A stretch of DNA of 64,000 bases from Lachnospiraceae bacterium (GTDB taxonomy: Bacteria; Bacillota; Clostridia; Lachnospirales; Lachnospiraceae). The first letter of the stretch is position 1, and each line of letters starts with the position of its first letter. The notes beneath the pieces are model-generated. The model worked only from the letters and a program-made list of their open reading frames with translations. It was not told the origin of the DNA and searched no databases. Position numbers and translations under genes: made by a program. Below are positions 27,177-36,233 of the stretch, piece by piece. The stretch spans positions 25,337-89,336 of the forward strand of contig CABIXN010000004.1 of NCBI GenBank assembly GCA_902362715.1, in the 5' to 3' direction.

Positions 27177-28169
27177 TTATTCGTCTCTTTTTCCAGCAAG
27201 AAATTCTACATATTTACCGGTTCCGATTGCCACGCAGGTCATAGGATCCTCTGCTGTCATCGTATTGATTCCTGTATTAGCTTCCAGAAGTTCCTCAAGC
27301 CCCCGCAGCAGTGCCCCGCCTCCAGTCAGCACAATCCCCCGGTCAGCCACATCCGCAGCCAGCTCCGGTGGTGTCTTCTCTAAAACACTGTGAACCGCCT
27401 CAACAATCTGCATAGTAGCTTCACGAAGGGCTTCTTCCGTTTCCTCAGAGGAAACAGTTACCGTTTTTGGAAGACCCGTTACAAGATTTCTTCCCCGCAC
27501 ATCCAGTGTCATCGGCTCCGGCAGGGGATAACAGGTTCCTATTTTAATCTTAATATCTTCTGCTGTTCTCTCACCAATTAGAAGATTATGTTTCTTTCTC
27601 ATATAGCGGACAATGGCTTCATCAAAATCATCCCCCGCAATTTTAATAGAAGTACTGACTACAGTGCCTCCAAGAGAAATGACAGCAATATCAGCAGTTC
27701 CGCCTCCAATATCTACAATCATATTTCCACATGGTCTTGCAATATCAATTCCCGCTCCGATCGCTGCCGCAATTGGTTCCTCGATGATTTTCACATCTCT
27801 GGCCCCCGCCTGATATGTTGCATCCTCTACCGCTTTCTTCTCTACTTCTGTTACACCGCTTGGCACGCAAACGCTGATTAACGGCTTGCGAAAGCTTTTC
27901 TTTCCCACTGCCTTCTGAATAAAATACTTCATCATTTTCTCTGTAACTGTATAATCAGAGATTACGCCCTGGCGCAGAGGTCTGACCGCAACAATGTTGC
28001 CGGGAGTCCGCCCCAGCATCAAACGCGCCTCTTCCCCAATTGCTTTAATTTTATTTGTATCTCGGTCAAAGGCAACAACAGACGGCTCTTTTAAAACAAC
28101 GCCCTTGCCCTTCATATATACTAGAATACTGGCTGTACCTAAATCAATTCCTATATCTGTAGAAACCAT
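27177..28169 (-). CDS. mreB: MreB-family actin-like rod-shape protein
   Basis: 330 residues. D-I-G-I-D-L-G-T-A-S near residue 5 is phosphate-1, I-V-D-I-G-G-G-T-A-D near residue 155 phosphate-2, and I-V-L-T-G-G-G-A-L-L-R-G near residue 282 the adenosine motif. It forms membrane-associated filaments that steer cell-wall synthesis. No mreC/mreD genes follow, so this may be an Mbl- or MreBH-like paralogue rather than the main MreB. A good AGGAG ribosome site precedes the ATG. Confidence 0.93.
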   Translation of the reverse strand: MVSTDIGIDLGTASILVYMKGKGVVLKEPSVVAFDRDTNKIKAIGEEARLMLGRTPGNIVAVRPLRQGVISDYTVTEKMMKYFIQKAVGKKSFRKPLISVCVPSGVTEVEKKAVEDATYQAGARDVKIIEEPIAAAIGAGIDIARPCGNMIVDIGGGTADIAVISLGGTVVSTSIKIAGDDFDEAIVRYMRKKHNLLIGERTAEDIKIKIGTCYPLPEPMTLDVRGRNLVTGLPKTVTVSSEETEEALREATMQIVEAVHSVLEKTPPELAADVADRGIVLTGGGALLRGLEELLEANTGINTMTAEDPMTCVAIGTGKYVEFLAGKRDE

Positions 28170-28499
28170 TTCTCATACTCCTTTCTATGATCTGAAACAA
28201 TTCCGTTTCTCTATTATATACAAATAATGCCATTTTTCAAAGGATTTTTTTAAAATTCATGGAAAAGCTCTTATATTTAATAAATTCTTAATAAAAACGG
28301 CTGTTTATTTGGATTCTCTGCCTCTTTCAGATACCGGACAAACAGCAGACTGTCAAGAGTAAAACGGATATTCCAAACTCCCGTCAAAGATTAACTGTTT
28401 TCTATTATTAACATTTTTCACAAAAAATAACAGACAAAACATATTTTTACAAACTCCTCCATCTGCTTTCTTATCTCTCACTTTAAAAAGTTTATAGTC
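28170..28499. other. AT-rich intergenic stretch upstream of mreB
   Basis: About 330 bp with no convincing open frame. It must hold the minus-strand mreB promoter; no clear hexamer pair stands out. A long T/A-rich segment lies at 28400-28500. Confidence 0.4.
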
Positions 28500-28544
28500 T
28501 TGTCACATTCTTGTCACATTTTTTTCACATTCTTTGTTTATACT
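28500..28544 (+). promoter_or_regulatory. Three 11-bp direct repeats plus -10 box (OmpR/PhoB-family-type promoter)
   Basis: TTGTCACATTC (28500-28510), TTGTCACATTT (28511-28521) and TTTTCACATTC (28522-28532) repeat with an exact 11-bp period, one helical turn. TATACT follows at 28539-28544 as a -10 box, and no good -35 hexamer is present. Tandem 11-bp half-sites in place of a -35 are typical of activator sites for PhoB/PhoP/OmpR-type response regulators. The regulator is not encoded here. Confidence 0.6.
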
Positions 28545-28550
28545 CATAAC

Positions 28551-28673
28551 TGTACTAGCAATTAGCTAATATAATTTTTCATAACTCATACCTTCCAGGT
28601 TTCGGCCTGGGGGGTACTCCCCGACATTTATAAGATTTTGATGTTCATTGTATGAAGGTCAAAATCTTTTTTT
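28551..28673 (+). ncRNA. Putative short regulatory RNA with intrinsic terminator
   Basis: Predicted from a -10 box at 28539-28544 (start near 28551) and a strong terminator ending at 28673, giving about 123 nt. No ORF with a ribosome site lies inside. Folding by eye: CCAGGT-TTCG-GCCTGG at 28595-28610 (a UUCG-loop stem closed by a U-G pair), GGGG-TACT-CCCC at 28611-28622, then the terminator stem. I cannot match it to a known RNA family; it does not look like 6S, SRP RNA or tmRNA. Confidence 0.5.
28632..28673 (+). terminator. Intrinsic terminator of the putative short RNA
   Basis: Perfect 10-bp stem AAGATTTTGA/TCAAAATCTT with an inner TTCAT/ATGAA stem, followed by a run of seven T on the plus strand. 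Neither flanking gene is on the plus strand, so it implies a plus-strand transcript. Confidence 0.8.
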
Positions 28674-28674
28674 A

Positions 28675-28764
28675 CTCTATAGGAAATACTGTGTTGTATA
28701 AAGCTGAAAAGTACCGATTCCTATAGAACAAAAAAACGCTCCGCTGTGGATCGCACTGCGGCGG
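28675..28764 (+). repeat. Fold-back intergenic repeat, copy 2
   Basis: Starts right after the short-RNA terminator. TCTATAGGAA and TTCCTATAGA form a perfect 10-bp inverted repeat around a ~30-bp centre shared with copy 1 at 27039-27130, followed by a GC-rich tail ending GCACTGCGGCGG. Size and ends suggest a small nonautonomous or RNA-structured element. Confidence 0.75.
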
Positions 28765-28775
28765 AAAATACACAA

Positions 28776-28806
28776 TGCCGGCAGGACAGCAACTGCCCCG
28801 CCGGCA
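28776..28806 (-). terminator. Hairpin downstream of uvrA
   Basis: Minus strand: GCCGGCGGGGCAG and CTGTCCTGCCGGC pair fully when G-U is allowed, around a 3-base loop. The tail is only moderately T-rich (ATTGTGTATTTT). Likely terminator of the uvrBA operon, ending 9 bp below the uvrA stop. Confidence 0.6.
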
Positions 28807-28814
28807 CACTAATA

Positions 28815-31652
28815 TTATTTCTTTGATTCTTCCAGATATTTTTTTACATATTTACCGGTATAGGATTCAGGAATTTTTGTAACCTCCTCCGGCGTCCCTT
28901 CAGCAACAACGGTGCCGCCCCCGTCTCCGCCTTCTGGTCCCATATCAATCAGATAATCAGCTGTTTTTATAACATCCAGATTATGCTCAATAACCACAAC
29001 GGAATTTCCGCCTTCTGTCAGCCGGTGCAGAATATCAATCAACTTATGCACGTCCGCAAAATGAAGTCCCGTAGTGGGTTCGTCCAAAATATAAATGGTT
29101 TTCCCTGTACTCCGTTTGCTTAATTCGGTGGCCAGTTTAATTCTCTGAGCTTCTCCTCCCGACAATGTGGTGGAAGGCTGGCCAAGCCGGATATAGGACA
29201 GTCCCACATCATACAATGTCTGAATTTTGCGTTTTACAGACGGTACATTTGAGAAAAAGTCCAATGCTTCCTCCACTGTCATATCCAGAACATCATAGAT
29301 ACTTTTCCCTTTATACTTTACTTCCAGAGTTTCTCTGTTATAGCGTCTTCCCTGACACACCTCACAGGGAACATAAACATCCGGAAGAAAATGCATTTCT
29401 ATTTTAATAATGCCGTCACCACTGCAGGCTTCGCACCGCCCGCCTTTTACATTAAAACTGAACCGTCCTTTTTTATATCCCCGGGCTTTTGCGTCCTGGG
29501 TTGCCGCAAACAGATCCCTGATCTGATCAAACACACCGGTATAGGTTGCCGGATTAGAACGCGGTGTCCGGCCAATGGGCGACTGATCTATACAGATTAC
29601 TTTGTCCAGCTGATCCATTCCCGCAATTTTATCATGTTTTCCCGGAATGCAGCGCGCGTGATTTAATTCTCTGGCCAGGCGTTTATATAAGATTTCATTC
29701 ACCAGAGAACTCTTGCCGGAACCCGATACGCCGGTTACACACACCATAACTCCCAAAGGCACATTTACCTTAATATTTTTAAGGTTATTCTCTTTTGCTC
29801 CGGTAATCGTAAGAAATCCGGCAGGGACTCTTCGGACTTCAGGCACCGGAATCGTCATTCTCCGGCTTAAATATGCACCGGTTACTGACTCTTCACACTG
29901 CATAATTTCCTGAGCAGTTCCTGCGGCCACAACTTCTCCCCCGTGTTCTCCCGCACCGGGACCGATATCCACAATATAATCCGCCGCAAACATTGTATCC
30001 TCATCATGTTCCACAACAATTAAAGAGTTTCCAAGATCCTTCAGATTTTTTAACGCGGCCAGCAGTTTATCATTATCTCTCTGGTGCAGTCCGATACTTG
30101 GCTCATCCAATATATAGGCAACTCCCACCAGACCGGAACCAATCTGAGTCGCCAGCCGGATCCGCTGCGCCTCTCCCCCGGACAGTGTTCCGGTAGCTCT
30201 GGCAAGAGACAGATAATCAAGCCCTACCTTCATTAGAAATCCCACACGTGCCCGGATTTCTTTTAATACCTGAGCCCCGATCAGTTTCTGCTGGGGTGTC
30301 AGCTCCATATGCTGCAAAAACTCGTACAAATCCTTAACCGACATCGACGTAATTTCATAAATATTTTTACCGGAAACGGTAACCGCCAGTGCTTCTTTCT
30401 TTAATCTTTGTCCGCCGCATGTTTTACAGGGAGTGATGCGCATAAACGTCTCATACTCCTGCTTAATAGTATCCGATCCAGTCTCCCGGTAACGGCGCTC
30501 TACATTGCGGATCAATCCTTCAAAGGCCACATCGTAAACTCCTTCTCCCCGCTGTCCTTTATAATATACCTTTACACTTTTTCCATCTGTACCATTAATC
30601 AGCATTTTTCTGACAGCTTCCGACAGTTCCTCATAGGGTGTATCCAGACTGAATCCATACTCTTTAGACAATGCCGAAAGAATCGCATAGGTATAGCTGG
30701 AGGGATCCGTTGAGGACTGCCATCCAATCACCTGAATTGCTCCGCCTTTTAAACTCAGACTTTTATCCGGAATCATAAGATCTTCGTCAAACTCCATCTT
30801 ATATCCCAGCCCAAAACAGTCCGGGCAGGCCCCAAAAGGATTATTAAACGAAAAACTTCTGGGCTCAATTTCGTCTATACTGATTCCGCAGTCCGGGCAG
30901 GAAAAACTCTGTGAAAACTGAATCGGCTCTCCACCGATCACATCTACGGTCAGCAGTCCATCCGCCAGTTCCATAACACTTTCTATGGAATCAACAAGCC
31001 TTCTTTCTATTCCTTCTTTTACTACAAGGCGGTCCACCACAATTTCTATATTATGTTTTTTATTTTTATCAAGTTTAATTTCTTCCGTCAGCTCATATAC
31101 ATTTCCATCTACCTGAACTCTCACATAGCCGCTGCGCTTTGCCTGTTCAAAAAGCTTTTGATGGGTCCCTTTTCTGCCTCTGACAACCGGCGCCAGCAGC
31201 TGAATCTTCGTCCGGGGAGGCAGCGCCATAATCTGATCTGCCATTTGATCTACTGTCTGTTTTTTGATCTCTTTTCCACATACCGGACAATGAGGGATTC
31301 CGGCTCTTGCATACAGCAGACGGAAATAATCATAAATTTCTGTAACTGTTCCCACTGTTGATCTGGGATTCCGGTTTGTGGATTTCTGATCAATTGAAAT
31401 GGCAGGCGAGAGCCCCTCAATCTTTTCAACATCCGGCTTCTCCATCTGTCCAAGGAACTGCCTTGCATAAGAAGAAAGAGATTCCATATAACGTCTCTGT
31501 CCTTCTGCATAAATTGTGTCAAAAGCCAGAGAAGATTTCCCGGACCCTGAAAGTCCGGTGAGAACAACAAACTCATTTCTCGGAATTTCCAGATCAATAT
31601 TTTTTAAATTATGTTCATTTGCTCCTTTTATCTTGATGTACTGTTTTTCCAT
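28815..31652 (-). CDS. uvrA: Excinuclease ABC subunit A
   Basis: 945 residues, full length. Two ABC ATPase modules: Walker [10 protein letters not shown] near residue 33 and G-V-S-G-S-G-K-S-S near residue 640, and two L-S-G-G-E-A-Q-R-I signatures. Zinc-finger cysteines include C-P-V-C, C-P-D-C and, in the second half, C-E-A-C...C-E-V-C. Lesion recognition in nucleotide excision repair with UvrB, encoded 24 bp upstream. Confidence 0.98.
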   Translation of the reverse strand: MEKQYIKIKGANEHNLKNIDLEIPRNEFVVLTGLSGSGKSSLAFDTIYAEGQRRYMESLSSYARQFLGQMEKPDVEKIEGLSPAISIDQKSTNRNPRSTVGTVTEIYDYFRLLYARAGIPHCPVCGKEIKKQTVDQMADQIMALPPRTKIQLLAPVVRGRKGTHQKLFEQAKRSGYVRVQVDGNVYELTEEIKLDKNKKHNIEIVVDRLVVKEGIERRLVDSIESVMELADGLLTVDVIGGEPIQFSQSFSCPDCGISIDEIEPRSFSFNNPFGACPDCFGLGYKMEFDEDLMIPDKSLSLKGGAIQVIGWQSSTDPSSYTYAILSALSKEYGFSLDTPYEELSEAVRKMLINGTDGKSVKVYYKGQRGEGVYDVAFEGLIRNVERRYRETGSDTIKQEYETFMRITPCKTCGGQRLKKEALAVTVSGKNIYEITSMSVKDLYEFLQHMELTPQQKLIGAQVLKEIRARVGFLMKVGLDYLSLARATGTLSGGEAQRIRLATQIGSGLVGVAYILDEPSIGLHQRDNDKLLAALKNLKDLGNSLIVVEHDEDTMFAADYIVDIGPGAGEHGGEVVAAGTAQEIMQCEESVTGAYLSRRMTIPVPEVRRVPAGFLTITGAKENNLKNIKVNVPLGVMVCVTGVSGSGKSSLVNEILYKRLARELNHARCIPGKHDKIAGMDQLDKVICIDQSPIGRTPRSNPATYTGVFDQIRDLFAATQDAKARGYKKGRFSFNVKGGRCEACSGDGIIKIEMHFLPDVYVPCEVCQGRRYNRETLEVKYKGKSIYDVLDMTVEEALDFFSNVPSVKRKIQTLYDVGLSYIRLGQPSTTLSGGEAQRIKLATELSKRSTGKTIYILDEPTTGLHFADVHKLIDILHRLTEGGNSVVVIEHNLDVIKTADYLIDMGPEGGDGGGTVVAEGTPEEVTKIPESYTGKYVKKYLEESKK

Positions 31653-31676
31653 ATCTACCTCACACTACTTCCGCCT

Positions 31677-33665
31677 CTATGCCTCTAAATCCCGCAGCAT
31701 ATTTTTCAGTTCTACCATCCGGTCTCTTAAGTCCGCTGCAGCTTCAAAGTTCAGCTCCGCGGCGGCTTTCTGCATTTTCTTCGTTACATCTTTAACCAGC
31801 TTCTCAAGCTCTTTTCTGCTCATAGATTCCGGGTCTTTTTCAAAACTCAGCTCCTCCTTGGCTACTTTTCTGGATATGCTGATCAAATCCCTCACTGACT
31901 TTCTGATTGTCTGAGGTGTAATACCATGCTCCTCATTATAAGCCATCTGTATCTTTCGTCTTCTCCCCGTCTCATCCAGAGCTATCCGCATAGAATCTGT
32001 AATAGTATCTGCATACATAACCACATGGCCTTCTGAATTTCTGGCTGCACGGCCGATTGTCTGAATTAAAGATGTCTCTGATCTTAAAAAGCCTTCTTTA
32101 TCTGCATCCAAAATAGCCACCAGCGTAATCTCAGGAATATCAAGCCCTTCCCGCAAAAGATTAATTCCAACCAGCACATCAAATACATCCAGGCGCAGAT
32201 CACGGATAATCTCTGCTCTTTCCAGCGTATCTATATCCGAATGAAGATATTTTACCCGGACGCCGATTTCCCTCATATAATCCGTCAGATCTTCTGCCAT
32301 CTTCTTAGTCAGCGTGGTCACCAGAACTTTATGCCTGCCCTGGATCTCTTTCTTTATCCTTCCAATCAGATCATCAATCTGTCCTTCCACCGGACATACA
32401 TCCACTTGTGGATCTAAAAGTCCGGTGGGACGTATAATCTGCTCGGCCCGCAAAAGCTCATGCTCCCGCTCATAAACATTGGGTGTAGCGGATACAAAAA
32501 GCATCTGATCTATCTTTCCCTCAAACTCTCCAAAATTTAGCGGTCTGTTGTCCTTTGCCGACGGCAGGCGGAATCCATAGTCCACCAGAGTACTTTTCCG
32601 TGACTGGTCGCCGGCATACATTCCCCTGACCTGAGGAATGGTAATATGGGACTCATCTACAATAATCAGAAACTCCTCCGGGAAATAATCAATCAGCGTA
32701 TACGGCGGAACTCCCGCCGGAAGTCCTGCAAGATGCCTGGAATAGTTTTCTATTCCACTGCAGAAACCGGTCTCCCGCATCATTTCTATATCAAAATTGG
32801 TCCGTTCCGCGATCCGCTGTGCTTCTAGCAGCTTGTCCTCACTTTTAAAATAGCGGACCCGTTCTTCTAATTCTTCCTCAATGGCTTTTGTCGCCTGCTG
32901 TATCTTTTCAGGCGGAACCACATAATGAGAAGCAGGAAAAACAGCTATATGTTCAAGCTGGCATTTAATCTCTCCTGTCAGCACGTCAATTTCTGTAATC
33001 CGGTCGATCTCATCACCAAAAAACTCCACCCTTACAGCAGTCTCCCCAAAATTGGCGGGAAATATTTCAACAACATCTCCCCGGACCCGAAAAGTTCCCC
33101 GGTGAAAGTCCATATCATTTCTCATATACTGAATATCAATAAGCGCATGTATAACCTCATCCCTGTCCCGTTCCATACCAGGTCTTAAGGACAGCATCAT
33201 ATTCTGATAATCCACAGGACTTCCCAGGCCATAAATACAGGAAACGCTGGATATAATAATCACATCTTTCCGCTCTGTAAGAGCCGCCGTAGCTGACAGG
33301 CGCAATTTATCTATTTCTTCATTAATGGCAGAATCTTTTGCAATGTAGGTGTCTGTAGAAGGCACATAGGCTTCAGGCTGGTAATAATCATAATAGCTGA
33401 CAAAGTATTCTACTGCATTATTGGGGAAGAATTCTTTGAACTCGCCGTACAACTGAGCTGCCAGTGTTTTATTATGCGCTATAATAAGCGTTGGCTTATT
33501 TAATTCTTTAATGACATTCGCCATGGTAAAGGTCTTACCCGAACCGGTGACACCAAGCAATGTCTGAAATTGATTCCCTTCTTTAAACCCCTGAACCAGT
33601 TGTTGGATTGCTTGGGGCTGGTCGCCGGTTGGGGAATATTCTGATACTAATTCAAAATGATCCAT
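31677..33665 (-). CDS. uvrB: Excinuclease ABC subunit B
   Basis: 662 residues, full length. Walker A G-V-T-G-S-G-K-T near residue 40, a beta-hairpin region with [12 protein letters not shown] near residue 93, D-E-S-H DEAD-like motif near 338, motifs V and VI (Q-T-I-G-R-A-A-R-N) and a C-terminal UVR coiled coil binding UvrC. First gene of a uvrB-uvrA operon. I saw no LexA box just upstream, unlike in many Firmicutes; the nearest SOS box is about 560 bp away in the island. Confidence 0.98.
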   Translation of the reverse strand: MDHFELVSEYSPTGDQPQAIQQLVQGFKEGNQFQTLLGVTGSGKTFTMANVIKELNKPTLIIAHNKTLAAQLYGEFKEFFPNNAVEYFVSYYDYYQPEAYVPSTDTYIAKDSAINEEIDKLRLSATAALTERKDVIIISSVSCIYGLGSPVDYQNMMLSLRPGMERDRDEVIHALIDIQYMRNDMDFHRGTFRVRGDVVEIFPANFGETAVRVEFFGDEIDRITEIDVLTGEIKCQLEHIAVFPASHYVVPPEKIQQATKAIEEELEERVRYFKSEDKLLEAQRIAERTNFDIEMMRETGFCSGIENYSRHLAGLPAGVPPYTLIDYFPEEFLIIVDESHITIPQVRGMYAGDQSRKSTLVDYGFRLPSAKDNRPLNFGEFEGKIDQMLFVSATPNVYEREHELLRAEQIIRPTGLLDPQVDVCPVEGQIDDLIGRIKKEIQGRHKVLVTTLTKKMAEDLTDYMREIGVRVKYLHSDIDTLERAEIIRDLRLDVFDVLVGINLLREGLDIPEITLVAILDADKEGFLRSETSLIQTIGRAARNSEGHVVMYADTITDSMRIALDETGRRRKIQMAYNEEHGITPQTIRKSVRDLISISRKVAKEELSFEKDPESMSRKELEKLVKDVTKKMQKAAAELNFEAAADLRDRMVELKNMLRDLEA

Positions 33666-33781
33666 GTGAGTCTCCTTTATTTATAACTTTCGCATATTCG
33701 AATTCATTTATAATATAACGAGATGTTCCTTTTCTCTTTGATGTCGTTTTTATTCTATTATCATCTAGTGTTTTAAGTATT

Positions 33782-33922
33782 CTAATTCTTATTGTTCAAC
33801 AAAAAATTTAGTACTCCTTTTACTAAAAATAACAAAATTCGATATAAATAATAAAAAATCACATTAACACATATATTCGTATTATCAATTTGATATAAAA
33901 CGATTTCATGCGCCTGCTTCAT
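33782..33922 (-). pseudogene. RhuM/Fic-type virulence protein, N-terminal remnant
   Basis: A 46-codon frame with a good ribosome site (GAGGAG) begins M-K-Q-A-H-E-I-V-L-Y-Q-I-D-N-T-N-I-C-V-N-V-I-F-Y. This matches what I recall of the RhuM-family start (E-I-x-L-Y/F-x-x-D...V-x-V-x-x-x-x-E-T-x-W-L-T-Q). After F-Y the sequence turns into unrelated hydrophobic residues and stops, so the rest of the gene is deleted or frameshifted. Assignment from the first ~24 residues only. Confidence 0.45.
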
Positions 33923-33987
33923 TTCAACACTCCTCTTCTATAATTTAAGTTTTATAAAATCGGAATTTTCGATTTTTCTTACACCTT

Positions 33988-34197
33988 TCAATCAAAAAAC
34001 CTATAATCTGCTTCACCGCCACCGGATGATAAATCATTTGCCTCCATACCTACATCATATCTTCTAATGCCATCTGCTTTATTCTGAAGGTTATATTCCT
34101 CACGCGCATGTATGTGTCCATGCAGTTGTATACTCCCGCTATTCTTTTTCGACCATGGCAGCATTGGATAATGAATCAATGCAAAATATTCTAACAT
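33988..34197 (-). pseudogene. Metallophosphoesterase, internal/C-terminal remnant
   Basis: 69 codons with F-A-L-I-H-Y-P-M-L-P-W and L-H-G-H-I-H-A-R-E, the metal-binding H and GH-x-H motifs of calcineurin-like phosphoesterases, then R-Y-D-V-G-M-E-A-N-D. The N-terminal ~100 residues with the DxH and GDxxD motifs are absent, and the C-terminal tail (S-S-G-G-G-E-A-D-Y-R-F-F-D) is off-family, indicating a frameshift. It lies right behind one of the two SOS-box repeats, so the repeat may have replaced its 5' end. Confidence 0.7.
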
Positions 34198-34217
34198 TAC
34201 ATAATATATCCCACTCG

Positions 34218-34306
34218 CATTTCAGAACAAATGTTCTGAATCCAATTTTACTCTATGTCCATATTCATGTCAATTAGTATTCACAAATTCCAGCAATAAT
34301 TTCATC
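34218..34306 (-). repeat. 89-bp direct repeat, copy 1 (promoter plus LexA box)
   Basis: Identical at 87 of 89 positions to 36234-36322, same orientation. It contains, on the minus strand, TTGACA, 17 bases, TAAAAT and then a perfect LexA-type box. The two copies are 2016 bp apart and bracket the HipA-kinase/HIRAN genes. Confidence 0.9.
34223..34273 (-). promoter_or_regulatory. Sigma-A promoter with LexA (SOS) box, copy 1
   Basis: TTGACA (34273-34268), 17-bp spacer, TAAAAT (34250-34245), then CAGAACAAATGTTCTG (34223-34238), a perfect palindrome fitting the Gram-positive LexA core GAAC-N4-GTTC over the start point. Transcription would run into the phosphoesterase remnant, so this copy now has no intact target. 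Confidence 0.75.
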
Positions 34307-34570
34307 GGTCAGCAGCTGTATATTATTCAAATATTACTCATCTTTTATCAACTCTTTTTCGTCCACATATACGTCTGCCGTAAGAAGAACGATACATGTC
34401 TGTATCGCGTGCAGCCGCGAGCATTCTTTTTATCTCTTCTACAGACAAAGCTCTTTAGTATTTTCAATCTTTTCTGGTATTATAGCAGAGTACAAAAAAG
34501 TACAGAACAAACATTCAAATTTGTACTGTACTTTAAATAAATCAACCCTCATATTACAATTGAAAATTAA
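34307..34570 (-). other. Non-coding stretch with second promoter-like region and degenerate SOS box
   Basis: Below the HIRAN gene on the minus strand, GAATGTTTGTTC resembles a LexA core with one mismatch. A TATAAT follows, and AGTACA/TGTACT motifs recur around it (34491-34535). After it come only short frames; one of ~38 codons opens L-S-V-E-E-I-K-R-M-L-A-A-A but lacks a ribosome site. Probably the eroded 5' end of a lost gene. Confidence 0.4.
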
Positions 34571-35272
34571 TCATTTCTTTAATTCCGTAATCTTTATTAC
34601 TACACCAATACATTCATCACAACAATTTTCTTTTGCAGCATTTGCAACATGGCATTCTTCAACTCTATCTTCCTCAATAAACTTAACAAAAGCTTGAGCG
34701 TAATACCTGGGAACATATCCTAACGTTTTTTGTTGCTCATTGACTACACGAATCGCATTTTCGTCATACGAATTATCAACTTCATGCTCCAGAAAAACTT
34801 CATCTCCTCTTGTAACTTGAATTGCCTCCTTACACTTATTTCCATTACACCCCAAATAATGCCTTGCTCCAGTCACATAAAATAATTTTTCAAAGCTATT
34901 TTTATAATTTAGGATCGGATCAATAAATTGTAAATTATCAATCGGTAATTTAGCGCCGCTTTTCTTTAGTAACTGATACGAATCATATTCTTCCAAACCG
35001 TATTTTTTTAAAATATTTTTAATATCTTTTCTCTTTCTGTCCGGAAGTCTACTTGCAAAAACAGGAAACAATATTTCAGATTTATATACGACATTTAATT
35101 TTTCAAACGACACTAAAGGCGTAAATCCAACTTCAAGAGCCTTCTCTATTTCTTCACAATATTGAAACTCATATTGTCCATTTTTTGTAAGCTGACCAAC
35201 TATATAATGTCGTCTATTTGAAGCACATTTCCAAACCAAATATAAATAGTCTTTGCCATCTTTAATTGCCAC
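34571..35272 (-). CDS. HipA-N-like plus HIRAN domain protein, partner of HipA-like kinase
   Basis: 233 residues from a GTG at 35272, just after the kinase stop (TAGCGTG) with GGAGAGGAG in front; a TTG at 35290 is a weaker alternative. Residues ~8-90 look like the HipA N-terminal subdomain (Y-L-V-W...Y-I-V-G-Q-L, then I-L-F-P-V-F-A-S-R-L-P-D-R-K-R). Residues ~130-228 look like HIRAN: F-Y-V-T-G-A-R-H-Y-L-G, then V-F-L-E-H-E-V-D-N-S-Y-D-E-N-A-I and T-L-G-Y-V-P. HIRAN domains in Rad5/HLTF bind DNA ends or stalled forks. The protein thus resembles HipS (the separate HipA N-subdomain of HipBST) with a DNA-damage module added. Its role as antitoxin or targeting subunit is inference. Confidence 0.75.
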   Translation of the reverse strand: MAIKDGKDYLYLVWKCASNRRHYIVGQLTKNGQYEFQYCEEIEKALEVGFTPLVSFEKLNVVYKSEILFPVFASRLPDRKRKDIKNILKKYGLEEYDSYQLLKKSGAKLPIDNLQFIDPILNYKNSFEKLFYVTGARHYLGCNGNKCKEAIQVTRGDEVFLEHEVDNSYDENAIRVVNEQQKTLGYVPRYYAQAFVKFIEEDRVEECHVANAAKENCCDECIGVVIKITELKK

Positions 35273-35273
35273 G

Positions 35274-36155
35274 CTACTTCTCCTCTCCAAAATAGACCAT
35301 TCCCAACATCTTTCTTTTTTCCGATAAATATTTTGAAATTAACTTTTTCTTATTATCCGACAATTCTTCCCTCGAATATGATTTCAGTATATCATAAATT
35401 TGTTTTTCCGTCATTATAGTAAGAATTTTATTCGCAAAACTACATGTCTCTTCAAAGTAATTTTCTTTTAAATATTTCAGCACTGTCAAGTGAGTTGGAC
35501 GCTTTTCGTCAAACTTTTTGCAGCGAAGTAACGATCTTGATTTTGTATCAACTAGTGCATTCCACCTATTTTTATCTTTTCCAAAATAACCTGCTATCTG
35601 TTCTTCTGAAATATATGCACATAATGAAGAACTATTATCATACAATGGGGACCATTCCTTTTTATCACCTTCTATGATAATTGCCCAGTTATTCTGATGT
35701 CTGTCTGAATTTCCTATTAAATAGTCAAACATTAACATTTTTAGGAAATCTTCTATTGATACGAATGCTTCTATTGCTTTTTTCACCATTTCAACAGAAT
35801 ATCTATGCTTCGTCGAGCTATCTATAAACCGTTCAGGATTATATCCCGGATAAATTAATGTAATAAAATAAATACCCTCAACAAGAATTTGATTAGAGTT
35901 TTTTATAATATTATAACTCATTGAACCTTCTCTTCCCTTATACATTCCCAATTCGAATTTAGCGCAAGGAATTTCCAATAGCTGCGCTATTTTATAAGCA
36001 ATACATTCAGAAACATGATCCGTTGTGCCAATATCTTTTTTAAATTTAAACAAACCCGTTTGACCTGTATCAGGATTTTGAAGCCAAATTTTTTCACTTC
36101 TGCCGCTTCCTTCAGATGCGCCTTCATATTCCTCCCAAAAAGAAAAGTCTTTCAC
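35274..36155 (-). CDS. HipA-like Ser/Thr kinase lacking the N-terminal subdomain (HipT/CtkA-like)
   Basis: 293 residues from a GTG at 36155 with GGGAG seven bases in front; an ATG at 36176 adds seven residues but lacks a ribosome site. Numbering from that ATG: glycine-rich loop S-E-G-S-G-R-S at 21-27, lysine region F-K-F-K-K at 43-47, S-E at 56-57 for the helix-C glutamate, catalytic loop G-N-S-D-R-H-Q-N-N at 155-163, metal site L-Y-D-N at 178-181. All kinase residues look intact. HipA is ~440 residues; the missing N-subdomain is encoded by the next gene. No HipB-like XRE gene is present. A sigma-A promoter with LexA box lies 80-135 bp upstream, so damage-induced expression is likely. Target unknown. 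Confidence 0.8.
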   Translation of the reverse strand: MKDFSFWEEYEGASEGSGRSEKIWLQNPDTGQTGLFKFKKDIGTTDHVSECIAYKIAQLLEIPCAKFELGMYKGREGSMSYNIIKNSNQILVEGIYFITLIYPGYNPERFIDSSTKHRYSVEMVKKAIEAFVSIEDFLKMLMFDYLIGNSDRHQNNWAIIIEGDKKEWSPLYDNSSSLCAYISEEQIAGYFGKDKNRWNALVDTKSRSLLRCKKFDEKRPTHLTVLKYLKENYFEETCSFANKILTIMTEKQIYDILKSYSREELSDNKKKLISKYLSEKRKMLGMVYFGEEK

Positions 36156-36233
36156 TATTTCACTCCCTTTTCTCATATTTCTATATTTTAAAACAGATAT
36201 CTATTTTCCCGCTCAGACAATCTAAAATTATAT

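Noticed and set aside
28560..28680. Riboswitch in the mreB leader (minus strand)
   Set aside because: The hairpins also read on the minus strand, but the T-run and promoter elements fit only the plus strand; no known aptamer pattern is present.
34381..34460. Tyrosine-recombinase fragment (L-S-V-E-E-I-K-R-M-L-A-A-A frame)
   Set aside because: Only ~38 codons, no ribosome site, no catalytic residues; similarity is limited to a common helix pattern.
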